The notes: a model not told the origin generated them from the letters alone. DNA of 64,000 nt from Multifurca ochricompacta (GCA_022496185.1 WTXG01000038.1:1-64000); one strand, 5' to 3'. Shown: positions 1 to 11,702, numbered from the stretch's first letter. A program made the numbers and translations.

Positions 1-1
1 C

Positions 2-575
2 AATGGTGCCGTACTCAATCAGCGGGATGCAACAGGACTACTTCACCCAGTTGCCTTCTACTCAGAAACATTCTCGCCAGCAGAATTACGATATTTGGGA
101 CAGAGAGCTACTAGCTATTGTAAAGGCACTACGACATTGGCGACCATACCTAGCGGGAACCCCCATAAGACTGTCATCCATACTGATCACTCCAACCTGC
201 TCTACTGGAAAGAACCCCATAAATCAGTCGACGGGTCGCTCGCGAAGTCCTAGAGCTCGAAGAATATAACTTTGTGTTGAAACACATTGCGGGAGTTAAT
301 GCACGAGCAGATGCCCTGTCTCGGACCAGATTTAAACCATGGGGGGAGGACAACAATGATATCACAGTACTCCCTGAAGAGTCTTCAAAGCAGCCGTCGT
401 CAGTCTCCACGACATGGACTTATGGGCCCAGGTGTCACAGAACATGAACCAGCAGTTATGCCAATCATGGGCAGAGGCGCATAATCTGAAGAAGATTGAC
501 GGCCTTGGTGGAAGGACGGGGATCGACTCGTTGTCACCGGTGGCGACAACATTAAGAGGGGGGTGATCCATTTTC
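2..575 (+). pseudogene. A1 pol fragment: end of reverse transcriptase and RNase H
   Basis: Conceptual translation recovers the RNase H region of a gypsy Pol, the enzyme that degrades the RNA strand during reverse transcription. Recognisable pieces are VAFYSETFS, the motif TDHSNLLYWKEPHK (about 180-225) and a tail matching the RNase H to integrase linker of A2 and A3. The frame changes several times: near 90-110, around 225-300 and again near 480-520. No complete enzyme can be made. The start lies outside the window. Confidence 0.85.
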
Positions 576-578
576 ACC

Positions 579-1829
579 ATGACCTCCTCTGCAGGGCACC
601 CAGGCATCGCTAATACCTACGCACTTGCCAAACGAGACTACTGGTGGCCAAACATGAAGAAGGATGTAGAGGAATATGTGAAGGGATGTGCGGATTGCCA
701 AGCCAATAAAGTGAATACGCACCCACACCCACCAGCACTATTCCCCATCACACCAACAACGTCACAACCATTTCAGACCATCGCCATGGATTTCATTGTC
801 AAACTCCCCACTTCCAGAGGCTTCGACTCCATCTTGACCATCACTGATCATGACTGCTCGAAAGCGGCACTGTTCATACCATGCAATGAGTCCATCACAG
901 CAGAAGGAGTGGCCAAACTCTACCTGGATCACGTCTATAGACATTATGGCCTCCCGGAAAAAATCATTTCAGACCGCGACCCACGCTTCACGTCCACATT
1001 TGCCAGGGCCCTCTGTAAAACGCTGAACATAACCCAAAACATCTCGACGGCCTATCATCCACAGACAGATGGACAATCAGAGAGGACGAATCAGTGGCTC
1101 GAACAATATCTTCGGTTCTGGTGCAATGGACGACAGGACGACTGGGCTGACTGGCTAGCAACGGCAGAATTCGCACACAACTCTTGGCCCAGTGGCACCA
1201 CAAAAAGCTCTCCATTCTCACTTATCATGGGATGGACGCCTCAAGCCACGTGGACTGGAAAGCCGACGAACGTTCCCTCAGCCACACAGCGTATCCGCCA
1301 ATGGGAAGAGATCAGGAAATCGGCCAATGAGAACCTGTTGAAGGCGCAAAGAACCCTAGCGGAGAAGCCCTCGAAGTTCACACCTTATCAGACCAATGAC
1401 CTGGTGTGGCTGGAAGGAAAGAATGTTCACACGTCACATCCGACAGCCAAGTTAGCGCCCCGACGTCACGGACCCTTCAAGATAACAAGGAAGCTGTCAG
1501 ACGTGTCATATGAACTCGAACTCCCCCCCACATGGCGAATCCACCCAGTCTTCCATGCCAGACTGTTGACACCGTACAAGGAGACGTCCCTGCATGGGGA
1601 AAACTTCCCTAGACCCCCCCCTGAATTAATCGATGGAGAAGCGGAATGGGAAGTGGAGCGGATTCTAGACTCCTCACGTAAAGGCCGAGGGCGCAAGCTA
1701 CATTACCTCGTTAAGTGGAAAGGATTCCCAGACTCAGACAGCTCGTGGGAACCAGCCGGGGATATCTTCGCTCCGGTCCTCATCTCAGAATTCCACGCCC
1801 GACACCCAGAAGCGCCCAAGAACAGTTAA
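579..1829 (+). CDS. A1 integrase with C-terminal chromodomain (pol fragment)
   Basis: An open stretch of 416 codons encodes the gypsy integrase, which inserts the cDNA into chromatin. It begins inside the zinc-binding region (HPGIANT, then CADCQANK). The catalytic core shows the first Asp in AMDFIVKLP, the second in SDRDPRFTS and the Glu region at TDGQSERTNQWLEQ. After the GPF motif region come the DNA-binding tail and a chromodomain (about residues 345-405: WEVERI, YLVKWKGFP, SSWEP). One base is missing near 585 compared with A3, so the frame is disconnected from the upstream RNase H; the ATG at 579 is internal and not a natural start. This is the best preserved integrase reading frame among the GypA copies in the window. 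Confidence 0.88.
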   Translation: MTSSAGHPGIANTYALAKRDYWWPNMKKDVEEYVKGCADCQANKVNTHPHPPALFPITPTTSQPFQTIAMDFIVKLPTSRGFDSILTITDHDCSKAALFIPCNESITAEGVAKLYLDHVYRHYGLPEKIISDRDPRFTSTFARALCKTLNITQNISTAYHPQTDGQSERTNQWLEQYLRFWCNGRQDDWADWLATAEFAHNSWPSGTTKSSPFSLIMGWTPQATWTGKPTNVPSATQRIRQWEEIRKSANENLLKAQRTLAEKPSKFTPYQTNDLVWLEGKNVHTSHPTAKLAPRRHGPFKITRKLSDVSYELELPPTWRIHPVFHARLLTPYKETSLHGENFPRPPPELIDGEAEWEVERILDSSRKGRGRKLHYLVKWKGFPDSDSSWEPAGDIFAPVLISEFHARHPEAPKNS

Positions 1830-1903
1830 AAGGACGACGACCTCTGAAACAAATTCCCCAGTACATGCTCCCACAGCAACGTCCTACCACCATCGAATCT
1901 ATT

Positions 1904-3100
1904 ATGTCTTTCATTGCCGCCAACGCCGCCGTCGACGCTTCACTGCCACCACAGTAGTTGCTGAGAATTTCCCTTCCGCTCACCCTTCACACCCCTTCCT
2001 CACCCATCGACTATGAGGCTGCTGAGGCCCAGGTCAAGAACCAGTCCCCCAACCCCAACGACGACTTTGAACACTGCGAAGAGCCGCATCCAAATGACCT
2101 GATAGGCATGGAGTCTGATGATGAAGCGCCGGAGTTCCCCTTTTTTGTCAACAATCCGAACTCCTCCACGTACTACCCACTCGAAATCACCATGGGCAAT
2201 GGAACTACTGCCATCGCCAAATACATTTTCTACACCAATGGAGGGATGGACGTGGCTGGATGCATGAAAAAGGACAGTCCAGTTTATGGGGCTCCAGTCT
2301 ATCTGGAAGAAAGGTATACGGGCCGCTTACATCATACCATGACCGATGAACAGCTGGGGCATCTGGCTGCCGAAGATTCGCGGGCCTTTGCCATCGACGA
2401 AGTACTGAGTGACATGCGACTTCCGCGTCTCAAAGCCGAGGTAATGAGACTGCGGAAGAACCTGACCTTGCACAATACACTCAACCGACAGTACAAAGAA
2501 CATGCGAAAATGATGGCCCAGCTGACGAACGGGATGTTCCAAATAGAGCAGGAGTTGGTGGAGATTCGAAAGAGGTTGGAGAAAGGAGATGCCTACCAGA
2601 CAATTGCCGAGAGGTACGCCGATACATATGCCCGACCCCTACCCCCACGATCATTGGGGGCTGCCCCTGTGCTGCTGCCAAACCGGTTCGAGATGCCGCA
2701 AATGCACGAGAACCCGCGAGGAGAGACGTGCTGGTGCTGTGACAGTAAGTACCACATTAGCTGGAACTGTCCTCTCAACCGCAAGTGGTGCCGGCATTGT
2801 CAAAGCAATCTGCACTGGAGTAGGTTTTGCATTTTTCGCCATGTGGGAGTCGCTCCGACGATTGCCAATCCATTGGGATGGTGCGGCAAATGCCTGTGTC
2901 ACAACTCCGGGCATCGCGAGCTAGACTGTCCTATCCATGACCTCTGTCGCTTATGCGGTCAACGTGGCCCCTACGGATTCCTATGTACCCACAGATGCCC
3001 CCAGGACTCGGACAAAGAGAACTATACCATGGACGAGTGTAATGTAGCCGATGATTATTTGGAGCTGGTGCAGGACGATGACAGTACGAGTCGTTTCTAG
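1904..3100 (+). pseudogene. A1 ORF3: coiled-coil, four zinc-knuckle protein downstream of pol
   Basis: This third ORF begins 75 bases after the pol stop and ends about 30 bases before the 3' LTR. The function is unknown. The natural start is ATG 1904 by comparison with A2 and A3. Two compensating indels between about 1938 and 2000 create an in-frame TAG at 1955-1957, after which the frame is open to 3100 (about 380 codons). The order is an acidic, Pro-rich N-terminus; a conserved block containing YTNGGMDVAGCMKKD; a predicted coiled coil (MRLRKN to RKRLEKGD); then Cys/His boxes CWCCDSKYHISWNC and CRHCQSNLHWSRFC (both CX2CX4HX4C), CGKC...HRELDC (CX2CX6HX4C) and a fourth, CRLC...C. No signal peptide or membrane segment is visible, so it is not an env-like gene. 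Confidence 0.8.
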
Positions 3101-3131
3101 CAGGGTCTGCTTGAACCAGAAGGAGGGGTGA

Positions 3132-3723
3132 TGTTACAATCCCTGCCATCTGCCCCTGTTTTCTTCACTCTCCCCAATGATGACCCTTCCTTACCACCTA
3201 CTTTACACTTCCTGATCACATCTCCATCCTGGGACCCATCCCGTGCCCTCCTTCCATCCCCGTGACCTTGCTTGTACTTGTTGACCCATTGTATGCTCAT
3301 GTTTGAACCTTTTACTCCTTATCTTTTATCTCGTTATCTTTACGACTGGACACTTACTTAATACCCTATCAGAAGCCAGGCTTTACGCCCTCCGCTTCCG
3401 TATATTCGGGCCCACTTGACTCCGATATCTTATCTTGTAGACGCCCACTGACTTACGTATATAAGTCCACTGTAGTTACTCTGTAGACTTCAGACTCGAC
3501 TTATTGAATACATCGGTGCTTGTCTTCTGGACATCCCTTTGAAGGCCTTGACTCGACCGTCTCAGTACTTCTGGTACTTTCCACTTAACATCATCTTAGA
3601 GTGCAGTCTCTTTGACTTTGACTCCTCCCGCATAAACTCCAAGGGATCTTATTGATCTCTTATCTGATCACGAACGAACACTGTCACACAAGTCGTGTGG
3701 AACGCCCCACACCGGGTGTAACA
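3132..3723 (+). repeat. 3' LTR of A1
   Basis: A 592-bp LTR starts TGTTAC and ends GTAACA, and follows a purine tract AGAAGGAGGGGTGA. It aligns along its length with the LTRs of A2 and A3, including the TATATAAG box and the block GACTCGACTTATTG that marks the predicted transcript start. Confidence 0.9.
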
Positions 3724-3730
3724 CTAAACG

Positions 3731-4577
3731 TATCATCTCCAACTGTGATCCATGGTTCACCTCACATTTCTCTCGTGAACTAGCTTGTGTGCTAGGTATT
3801 CAACAAAACCTGTCAACCGCTTTTCACCCCTGAACAGACGGTGCAAGCGAACGGATGAACCTTTGGCTCGAACAATATCTCCATCTTTGGCTAGGCAATG
3901 ACCAACACTGATGGCCGGATTACCTACTGCTAGCCGAATTTGTCCATAACTCCTGGACACATGACAAATCTAAACTGTCACCCTACTCACTAATACACGG
4001 CATTTTGTTCAATTGGAACGGACAGCTGTCAGACTCTAGTGTTCCCCAAGTTGACTCCTGTCTCCACAATCTCCAAGCTGCGTGCACCTGCACTGAACTG
4101 GCTCTCCAGACCCCCACAACTCAACCAACACGCCTGCCGCTTGTTGTGGGTACCCACGTCTGGTTGGAGGGCAAGAATCTGAAGACCCACTTTCCGTCTG
4201 CTAAGTTAGCCCCCTGTCGCTATGGTCCCTTCCACATTCTGGACTGTGTTTCCCCTGTGGCTTACTGCTTGTCCCTGCCTTCCCACATGAAAATTCATAA
4301 TGTGTTTCATATTGACCTTCTATCTCCCTATCTGGAAACTGAGGCACATGGCCCCAATTACCTCAGACCCCCACCAGACCTTGTGGGTCAGGAAGAAGAA
4401 TATGAAGTCACAGCTATTCTGAATCACTGGCTCCATGGGCGCTCTAAGAAGTTTCAATTTCTGGTCAGCTGGGTCAGATATCCTGCCAGTGAGAACTCTT
4501 GGGTTGATAGTTCTGACTGCCATGCTCCTGCACTGATCAAACAATACTATGATTCTATTCCCAGGCATCAGGGATGA
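3731..4577 (+). pseudogene. GypB integrase core and chromodomain (3' part of pol)
   Basis: The reading starts inside the integrase core (FTSHFSREL, then a TDGASERM block) and runs to a TGA at 4575-4577. The last 190 codons (from 4005) are open and include the GPF-like block, NVFHIDLLSPY and a chromodomain (YEVTAILNHW, FQFLVSWVRYP, ENSWVDSSD). Nonsense codons occur at the HP*TDG site and at QH*WPDYL. The motif expected as SDRDPRF reads as SNCDPWF, so the second catalytic Asp region is damaged by transition mutations. Confidence 0.85.
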
Positions 4578-4810
4578 TGCCACCCTTAAGAAGGGGGTGA
4601 CTACATGGTTTTCCCATCTCTCTTCCCCCACACATACCTCTTTCTTTTATCATGGCTCACACCAAATGTCTTACCCACCTCTTTTCCCCACACAAAGGTG
4701 TTAAACCAGGACCCAGAATGACCACTACACACCAACCCACCAACACTCATCCTTCACTCTCCACTCCACTCCCCACACTGCAAGACCAATTTGTGGCTGC
4801 TGCTGCTGAT

Positions 4811-5398
4811 TGTTACGACCAGGGCCCAGCAGCCCTATTTTCTTTACCCTCCCCAACAGAGACCCCACTCACCCACCGACGTTACACTTCCTTATCACAT
4901 CTCCTTTGTGGGATCCCTCACATGCGCTCCTCCCATCCCCGTGACTGTTGTTTGGACTTGTATATACACTATTTGCCTATGCTTATCCCTCTTATCTTGT
5001 TATCTTGTTATCTTACGATCAGACACTTACTTAGTTCCCTATCAGAAGCCAGGCTTTACACCCTCCGCTTTCGGATATTCGGACCCACTTGACTCCATGT
5101 TCTTATCTCATAGACGCCCACTGAATTACGTATATAAGTCCACTGTAGCTACCTTGTAGACCTCAGACTCGACTTATTGAATACATTGGTGTTTGTCTTC
5201 TGGACTTTCCCTTGAAACCTTTGACTCGATCATCTCAGTGCTTTCAGCACTTTCCGCTCAACATTGTCATTAGGGAGCAGCCCCTTCTGACTTTGACTCA
5301 TCCATTTCAACTCCAAGAAGTCCTATTGACTTCTTATCTGAACGGATGCACAAAGCTGTCGCACAAGTCATGCAGGACGTCTCACACCAGACGTAACA
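4811..5398 (+). repeat. 5' LTR of A2
   Basis: The 588-bp LTR starts TGTTACGACC and ends GACGTAACA. A TATATAAG promoter box lies at 5131-5138. The predicted transcript start is near 5166, about 35 bases downstream of the TATA box. Confidence 0.94.
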
Positions 5399-5410
5399 TC
5401 AAGTCAAGTC
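5399..5410 (+). other. A2 primer-binding site, probably self-priming
   Basis: The bases directly after the 5' LTR (TCAAGTCAAGTC) do not look like a tRNA 3'-end complement. They are complementary, with one A/C mismatch, to GACTCGACTT at 5166-5175 in the LTR, just where the transcript should start. The mismatch lies at a CpG in the LTR and could be a deaminated base. This matches the self-priming of Tf1/sushi-type elements, in which the RNA 5' end folds back to prime reverse transcription. A3 has the same arrangement. Confidence 0.55.
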
Positions 5411-5417
5411 TCTCACA

Positions 5418-6928
5418 GTGGCTTCCAGCCGCAGTCAGACCCTCTTCCGGGAAGAACTCATCGAACACAGAGATGAGAATAATCTTTCACAGCAAGTACT
5501 TGGCTCTGCCACCTGGAAAGACTTTGAATCCAAGTTTGGATACTACGTCTATTACGATGGAAGATACCAACCGGTAGAATACGACGACGAAAAGAGAGTT
5601 TGGTATCGCATCCAATACTCGGACCGCCGACACTCTTGGGTCACTACAGGACCTGCCCCACCTGAATTTGGACTGGGCCCATGGAGAGAAAATCCCCTGG
5701 CCATTGTCATGGACTCCGAACCAGAGGAGTACGTAGAAGAACTTAGTGAAGAAGCACCGGCATTAGCAGTGCCTACATTTCTGGTTGCACCCGCAGTTGT
5801 CACGATCAGAGCCCCTGCTTTGACAACTCCCCAGATATCGATACAATCCACAGACACCATCACCCCATCCCATCCATCCATGTCTACCATTGCTGCCCAA
5901 CTTCCAGACCCCGCCCCACCAGCCCCCGTGGCACCACCTCCAAACATTCCCCCCCTTCGGGACACTTGTCAGGAGTGTTGCCCCAGACATTCGCGGGGGA
6001 CTGTTCACAAAGCAAGAAGTTCATGTTGGAGTTCACGACGTTCAAAAACTTCAATCACGATGTCCCACAGATTGTCAACCCATTCCAATGCGCCAATCTG
6101 TTTCTTTCCCTGATTCGAGGGGATGCGGTGGATGACTGGACTATGGAACAATTAGAGTGGCTGAATGAGCAGGTTGAGAGTGGGCGATGAACCACAAGCG
6201 AAGGTCTTTGGGAGACCATAGCTGAGAGATTCAAGGACACCTTCACAGATGGGCAGGCCAAACAGAAGGCAGCGCAAGAGCTGAAGTCCCTCAGAATGGA
6301 GAAGGGAGAACTTGACGCGTATGTGGCCAAGTTCAGAAGCCTGGCCAACAGAGCCGGCTACGACACAGATGAGGAGGCCACACTGGACCTCTTCTCGCAA
6401 GGACTACCCAATCCACTAGTCAAAAATATCATACAATTCCATCATCCTCATGACTGGGACACTTGGGTTGACACTGCCCGACGGCAGCAACAAGACTATC
6501 TGGATTTCCAGACGCGGTTTGGAGTTGACACCAAGAAAGGAAAGACCCGAGATCAGTGGAAGGCTGCCTTCAGAGTAAAACCTGCCCAGCATACCCAGCG
6601 GGATCCAAACACTATGGACACCTCTGCGGATCGAGCCCGAGCTCGGGCAGCACTCACAGAGGATGAGCAGCAGATGTTAATGAAGGAAGGGCGATGCTTT
6701 CGCTGCAGAGCATTGGGACATATGTCTCGGGACTGTCCCAAGAAGGGGGTATGTGTCACCACGGCAACCGTTACGCCAGAAAGTCCCACTCAGAACAACC
6801 TGCCCACCATGGACAAAAGGTCAAAAGAGGAGAAAGCCCAGGATATATGGGCTAATATGATGAAAGAGAGTGAGGAAGTACGCACCATTTTGGTAGAAAA
6901 GGCATTTGCGAAAAAGGATTTTTGTTAG
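5418..6928 (+). pseudogene. A2 gag: capsid and nucleocapsid
   Basis: Gag forms the particle and binds RNA. The frame opens at 5418 with GTG, where an ATG would be expected; A3 has the same GTG. The N-terminal region is about 180 codons, Pro-rich at its end. A one- or two-base loss in the C run near 5950-5960 shifts the frame. The capsid-like region follows (FMLEFTTFKNFNHD, LFLSLIRGD, AKFRSLANRAGYDTDEEA), with one TGA at 6188. It ends with a zinc knuckle CFRCRALGHMSRDC (CX2CX4HX4C) and a TAG at 6926-6928. Pol lies in the -1 frame. Confidence 0.85.
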
Positions 6929-9900
6929 GCTCAAACCCATCGGCCTGGGCAAGAGCACTCCATGTCACCTCTGTGTATGCTAGTTGATTCAAGTCGTTAA
7001 AAATACCAGTTCATTTTGAAACTACACAGAGGACGGCCGACCGAGATATCTTAGTGGACTCTGGAGCCACAGACAATTTTATTCATCCACAATTAATCAG
7101 AACAATGGGTCTGGGAAGACTGGCGCTTCCCCAGGAAAAGAACATTTGGAATATCGATGGGACGGCCAATCACGCCAGAAAGATCACTCACTACACGGAC
7201 CTAAATGTCCAGGTTGGGGAAACGATGAAGGTCATTTGCTTCTTGATTACGGATTTAGGAGATGAAGATCTTATCTTGGGATATCCCTGGCTTGCGGCTT
7301 TCAAACCAAAGATTAACTGGGCTGATGCGACCATGGATAGGGACTCGTATCCAACCATTATCATGTCGCTGGGCTATGATTATGCAATCAGGCATCCAGC
7401 AGCCAGGACTACATGAACAGAAGAAGGGGATGACCCTGGTCAATGTTATGTTACCAAAGCATCAGAACTGGCCCAAAAAGCCATGCAAGGACAAGCTGAG
7501 AAGACCTACCATGACATAGTGCCAAATGCCTATCAGCGGCACTGGAAAGTATTCTCTGAAGAGGAATCACATCGTTTTCCCCCGGAGCGACCATGGGATC
7601 ATGCCATTGACCTCCTCCCAGACACGCCAGCCGCTATAGACTGCAAAGTCTACCCACTGTCCCAAACCGAGCAGGTGGCACTCACTGAATTCCTCGAAGA
7701 ACACTTAGCCAAGGGATACATTTGCCCGTCCAAGTCGCAGTATGCCTCACCCTTCTTCTTTATCAAAAAGAAGGACAGCAAGCTATGACCAGTCCAGGAT
7801 TACCAGAAAATTATTACGCATACTGTGAAGAACGCCTATCCCTTGCCCCTCATTTCCAAACTCATTGACACCATGCGGGATAAATCCCTCTTTTCGAAAA
7901 TGGACGTACACTGGGGTTACAACAATGTTAGAATCAAGGAAGGTGACCAATGCAAGGCGGCATTCAAAACAAATCAAGGATTGTTCGAACCAAATGTCAT
8001 GTTCTTTGGGCTTACGAACTCACCAGCGACATTCCAATCCATGATGAACCATATTTTTTGAGACCTCATCCTTACTGGTGAAGTGGTAGTCTACATGGAC
8101 GATATCCTGGTTGCCACCACCAATGATTTAAACCGCCACCGAGAACAAGTGCATCAGGTGCTGGATATATTGCATGAGCATGATTTGTACCTCAAACCTG
8201 CAAAATGCTCCTTTGAACAGCACAGCGTCAAATACCTGGGAGTAATTCTGGAGGGAGGACAAGTGCGTATGGACCCTGTCAAGGTACAGGGAATTCGGGA
8301 ATGGCCGACGCCAACTTGTGTCAAGGATGTCCGATCCTTTATTGGATTTTGTAACTTCTACCAGCATTTTGTCAAAGGATTCTCAGGCATAGCACGGCCC
8401 TTGAACGACCTCCTGAAAAAGGATGTGCCCTGGCATTGGAGTGCCGAACAGCAACAAGCATTTGAACAGATTAGAGATCTAGTTGGCTCAGAACCAGTAC
8501 TTATCCAACCTGACCTGAGCCGTCCCTTTGAGTTAGAAGTGGATGCCTCCCATTTCGCGAATGGGCCGTATTATATCAAAGGGACAGCTTGCAAGCACTT
8601 CACCTGGTGGCATACTATTCAGAAACCTTCTCATCCGCTGAGCGAAATTATGACATTTGGGACCGGGAACTCCTAGCCATAGTCAAAGCACTACGACATT
8701 GGCGGCCATACCTTGCAGGGAACCCCCACAAAACAGTCATCTATACGGATCACTCTAACCTGTTGTACTGGAAGGAACCCCATAAAATCAGTCAACATGT
8801 AGCACGAGAGGTCTTAGAGCTTGAGGAATATGACTTTATCCTGAAGCATATTGCAGGAAGCCAGAATGCACGAGCGGACGCACTATCACGAAGGCCAGAC
8901 ATGCACACAGGGGAAGACGACAATGACCATGTAACCGTCCTCCCAGAAGAGGTGTTCGCCAAGACAGCCGTAGTCAGCCTTCATGATATGGACCTGTGGG
9001 CACAAGTCTCACAAAACATGAACCCAGAACTATGCCGCTCATGGGCTGACACACATAACCTGAAAGAGGTCAATGGTCTTTGGTGGAAAGACGGAGATCG
9101 TCTTGTTGTCACCGGTGGTGACAACATTAAGAGGGGGTGATCCATTTTCACCACGATCTCCCCTCTGCTGGTCACCCAGGCATTGCCAACACTTACGCTC
9201 TTGCCAAATGAGACTACTGGTGGCCCAACATGAAAAAGGACGTTGAAGCTTACATGAAGGGATGCGCAGACTGCCAGCCTAACAAAGTAAATACGCACCC
9301 ACATCCTCCGGCGACATTTCCCATCACTCCCACTACATCTCTGCCATTCCAGACGATCGCCATGGATTTCATAGTCAAACTACCCAACTCCAGAGGCTTT
9401 GACTCCATTTTGACCATCACAGACCATGACTACTCTAAAGCAGCGCTCTTCATACCATGCAGGGAGTCTATCACAGCTGAAGGAGTAGCCAAACTTTATC
9501 TCGACCACGTCTACCGACATTACGGTCTCCCAGAGAAGATCATCTCTGACCGAGATCCACGCTTTACCTCGACATTCACCAGAGCACTATGCAAGGTTCT
9601 GGACATACAGCAGAACATCTCGACAGCCTACCACCCCCAAACAGACAGACAGTCAGAGCGTACCAATCAATGGCTGGAGCAATACCTCCGATTCTGGTGC
9701 AACAGACGACAGGACGACTGGGCAGACTGGCTGGCAACAGCAGAGTTTGCGCATAACTCCTGGCCTAATGGCACAACAAAGACCCCCCCATTTTCCCTTA
9801 TCATGGGCTGGGTACCACGCACCACATGGACTGATAAGCCAACGAATGTCCCCACAACCTCACAGCGACTTAACCAATGGGACGAGATCCGGAAATCAGC

Positions 9901-10405
9901 CAATGAAAACCTGCTGAAGGCACAACAGACCTTATCGGATAAGCCCTCAAAATTCACACCTTATCAAGCCAATGAACGGGTTTGGCTGGAAGGGAAGCAC
10001 ATCCATACGTCACACCCCACAGCTAAACTGGCACCCCGACATCATGGACCTTTCAGAATCACAAGGAAACTGTCAGACGTGTCATATGAGCTTGATCTTC
10101 CTCCCACATGGAAGATTCACCCGGTCTTCCATGCCAAGCTCCTCACACCATACAAAGAAACGTCCATTCATGGGGAAAACTTCCCAAAACCTCCACCAGA
10201 GTTAGTAGATGGAGAAGCGGAATGGGAAGTGGAGCGGATTGTAAACCCCACCTACCGAGGCTGAGGGCGCAAGCTGCATTACCTGATCAAGTGGAAGGGT
10301 TTCCCAGACTCTGACAATTCGTGGGAACCAACCAGGAATATCTTTGCTCCGGACCTGATTGTGGAGTTCCACTTACGACATCCCCAAGCGCCCAAGAACA
10401 ATTAA
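6917..10405 (+). pseudogene. A2 pol: protease, RT, RNase H, integrase, chromodomain
   Basis: Pol lies in the -1 frame to gag, the junction being near GAAAAAG just before the gag stop. Protease shows VDSGATDNFIHP (about 7051). RT includes [16 protein letters not shown] and the catalytic YMDD (8094-8105). RNase H shows YTDHSNLLYW. Integrase shows the zinc residues, AMDFIVKLP, SDRDPRF and TDRQSERTNQW, and the chromodomain is near 10215-10390. Breaks are TGA or other stops near 7414, 7786, 8059, 9208 and 10262, a one-base loss near 8565, and one G missing from the G run at 9133-9137 compared with A1 and A3. The reading ends TAA 10403-10405. Confidence 0.9.
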
Positions 10406-10477
10406 AAGGAGGACAGACTCCCGACCTCTTTTCCCCCAGAACAACACTTCACCAGCAATGTCCTAACCACAACTGAT

Positions 10478-11671
10478 ATGTCTTCCTCTTTCATCGCTGC
10501 CTCTGCTGCTATCGACACCTTCGCTGCCACTCATGTGGTTGTAGAGGCTTTTCCCTCCGCTCACCCCTCCACTCGTCCTTCCTCCCCTATTGACTACGAG
10601 GCTGCGGAAGAACGAGTCAAGAACCAATCACCTAATCCCGACGACGATTTCACTCATGCCGAAGAACCCCACCCCAATGACCTCATCGGTATGGAACAAG
10701 ATGATGAAGTACCCGAGTTCCCATTCTTTGCCAACAACCCCAACTCGTCAATGTACTTTCCTCTCGAAATCACCATGGCTGATGGAGAGAGGGCCATAGC
10801 GAAGTATATATTCTACACCAATGGAGGGATGGATGTCGCGGGATGTATGAAGAAGGACGGGCCTGTTTATGGGGCCCCGGTTTATTTGGAGGAATGGTAT
10901 ACAGGCTGTCTTCACCACATGATGAGTGATGAACAGTTAGGACACCTTGCAGCTGACGACCCCCGAGCATTTGCAATCGACGAGGTGTTGAACGACATGT
11001 GACTCCCATGCCTCAAGGCCAAAGTAATGAGGCTGCGGAAAACCCTTACACTTCGCACCACACTCAACACCCAGTACAAAGAGTATGCAAAGCAAATGAC
11101 AAGGCTTACGAGGGGGATGTTCCAAGTGGAGCAGGAGTTGACGGAGATTCAGAAGAGACTGGAGAAAGGGGACGCATATCAGACAATTGCCGAGAGGTAC
11201 GCAGACACCTATGCACGACCCCTTCCCCCACGATCATTAGGAGCGGCACCACAACTGTTGCCAAACCGATTCAAGATGCCACATATGCACGAAAATCCCC
11301 GCGGAGAGACTTGCTGGCGATGTGACAGCAAGTATCACATCAGCTGGAATTGCCCGCTTAACTGCAAATGGTGTCGTCACTGCCGGAGTAACCTACATTG
11401 GAGCTGATTCTGCATTTTTTGACATCTGGGTGTCGCTCCCACCATCATCAATCCCTCGGGTTGGTGCGGAAAATGTCTACAGCATAATGCGGGACATCAC
11501 GAGCTCGACTGCCCTGTCTACGACCTGTGTCGCCAGTGCAGATGATGCGGCCCATATGGGTTTCTGCGCACACACCAATGTGCCACAGAAGAGACTTACA
11601 CTGTGGAAGATCGGAATTTGGCAGACAATTATGTGGACTTGATCCAGGATGACAATGGTGCGCATTTCTAG
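10478..11671 (+). pseudogene. A2 ORF3: coiled-coil, four zinc-knuckle protein
   Basis: The frame is 398 codons from ATG 10478 to TAG 11669-11671 with no frameshift, exactly the length of the A3 copy. Four internal TGA stops lie where relatives have arginine: after LNDM (about 10999), after LHWS (about 11404), at IF*HL (about 11419) and at CR*CG. Domains are as in A1: acidic N-terminus, the YTNGGMDVAGCMKKDGPVYG block, a coiled coil and four Cys/His boxes beginning CWRCDSKYHISWNC. It lies 72 bases after pol, in its own frame with its own ATG. How it would be translated (internal start, reinitiation or separate mRNA) cannot be seen. Function is unknown; an RNA-binding or nucleocapsid-accessory role is only an inference from the knuckles. 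Confidence 0.85.
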
Positions 11672-11702
11672 CTGGGTCAGCTCGAGCCAGAAAGGAGGGT
11701 GA

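Larger units (their letters stand above)
1..3723 (+). mobile_element. GypA copy A1, Ty3/gypsy chromovirus, 3' part
   Basis: This is the 3' half of a Ty3/gypsy retrotransposon whose 5' half lies left of the window. In order it shows an RNase H remnant, integrase with a C-terminal chromodomain, a third ORF, a purine-rich tract (3119-3131) and a 3' LTR. Copies A2 and A3 give the full structure of the family. It sits inside the integrase of another gypsy family (GypB). The 5 bases right of the LTR (CTAAA, 3724-3728) would be one half of the target duplication; the other half is off the window. Confidence 0.93.

Noticed and set aside
2327..2914. Several antisense ORFs of 60-110 codons across ORF3 and elsewhere
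   Set aside because: They lie opposite real coding frames, share no recognisable domain and are not conserved between the three GypA copies.
1904..3100. ORF3 as an env-like gene
   Set aside because: There is no signal peptide, transmembrane segment or furin-like site. The Cys residues form CCHC-type knuckles, which suits nucleic-acid binding better.
4652..5159. ORFs of 122-146 codons crossing the GypB to A2 LTR junction
   Set aside because: They run across an insertion boundary. The part before 4811 belongs to GypB ORF3 and the rest is LTR sequence.
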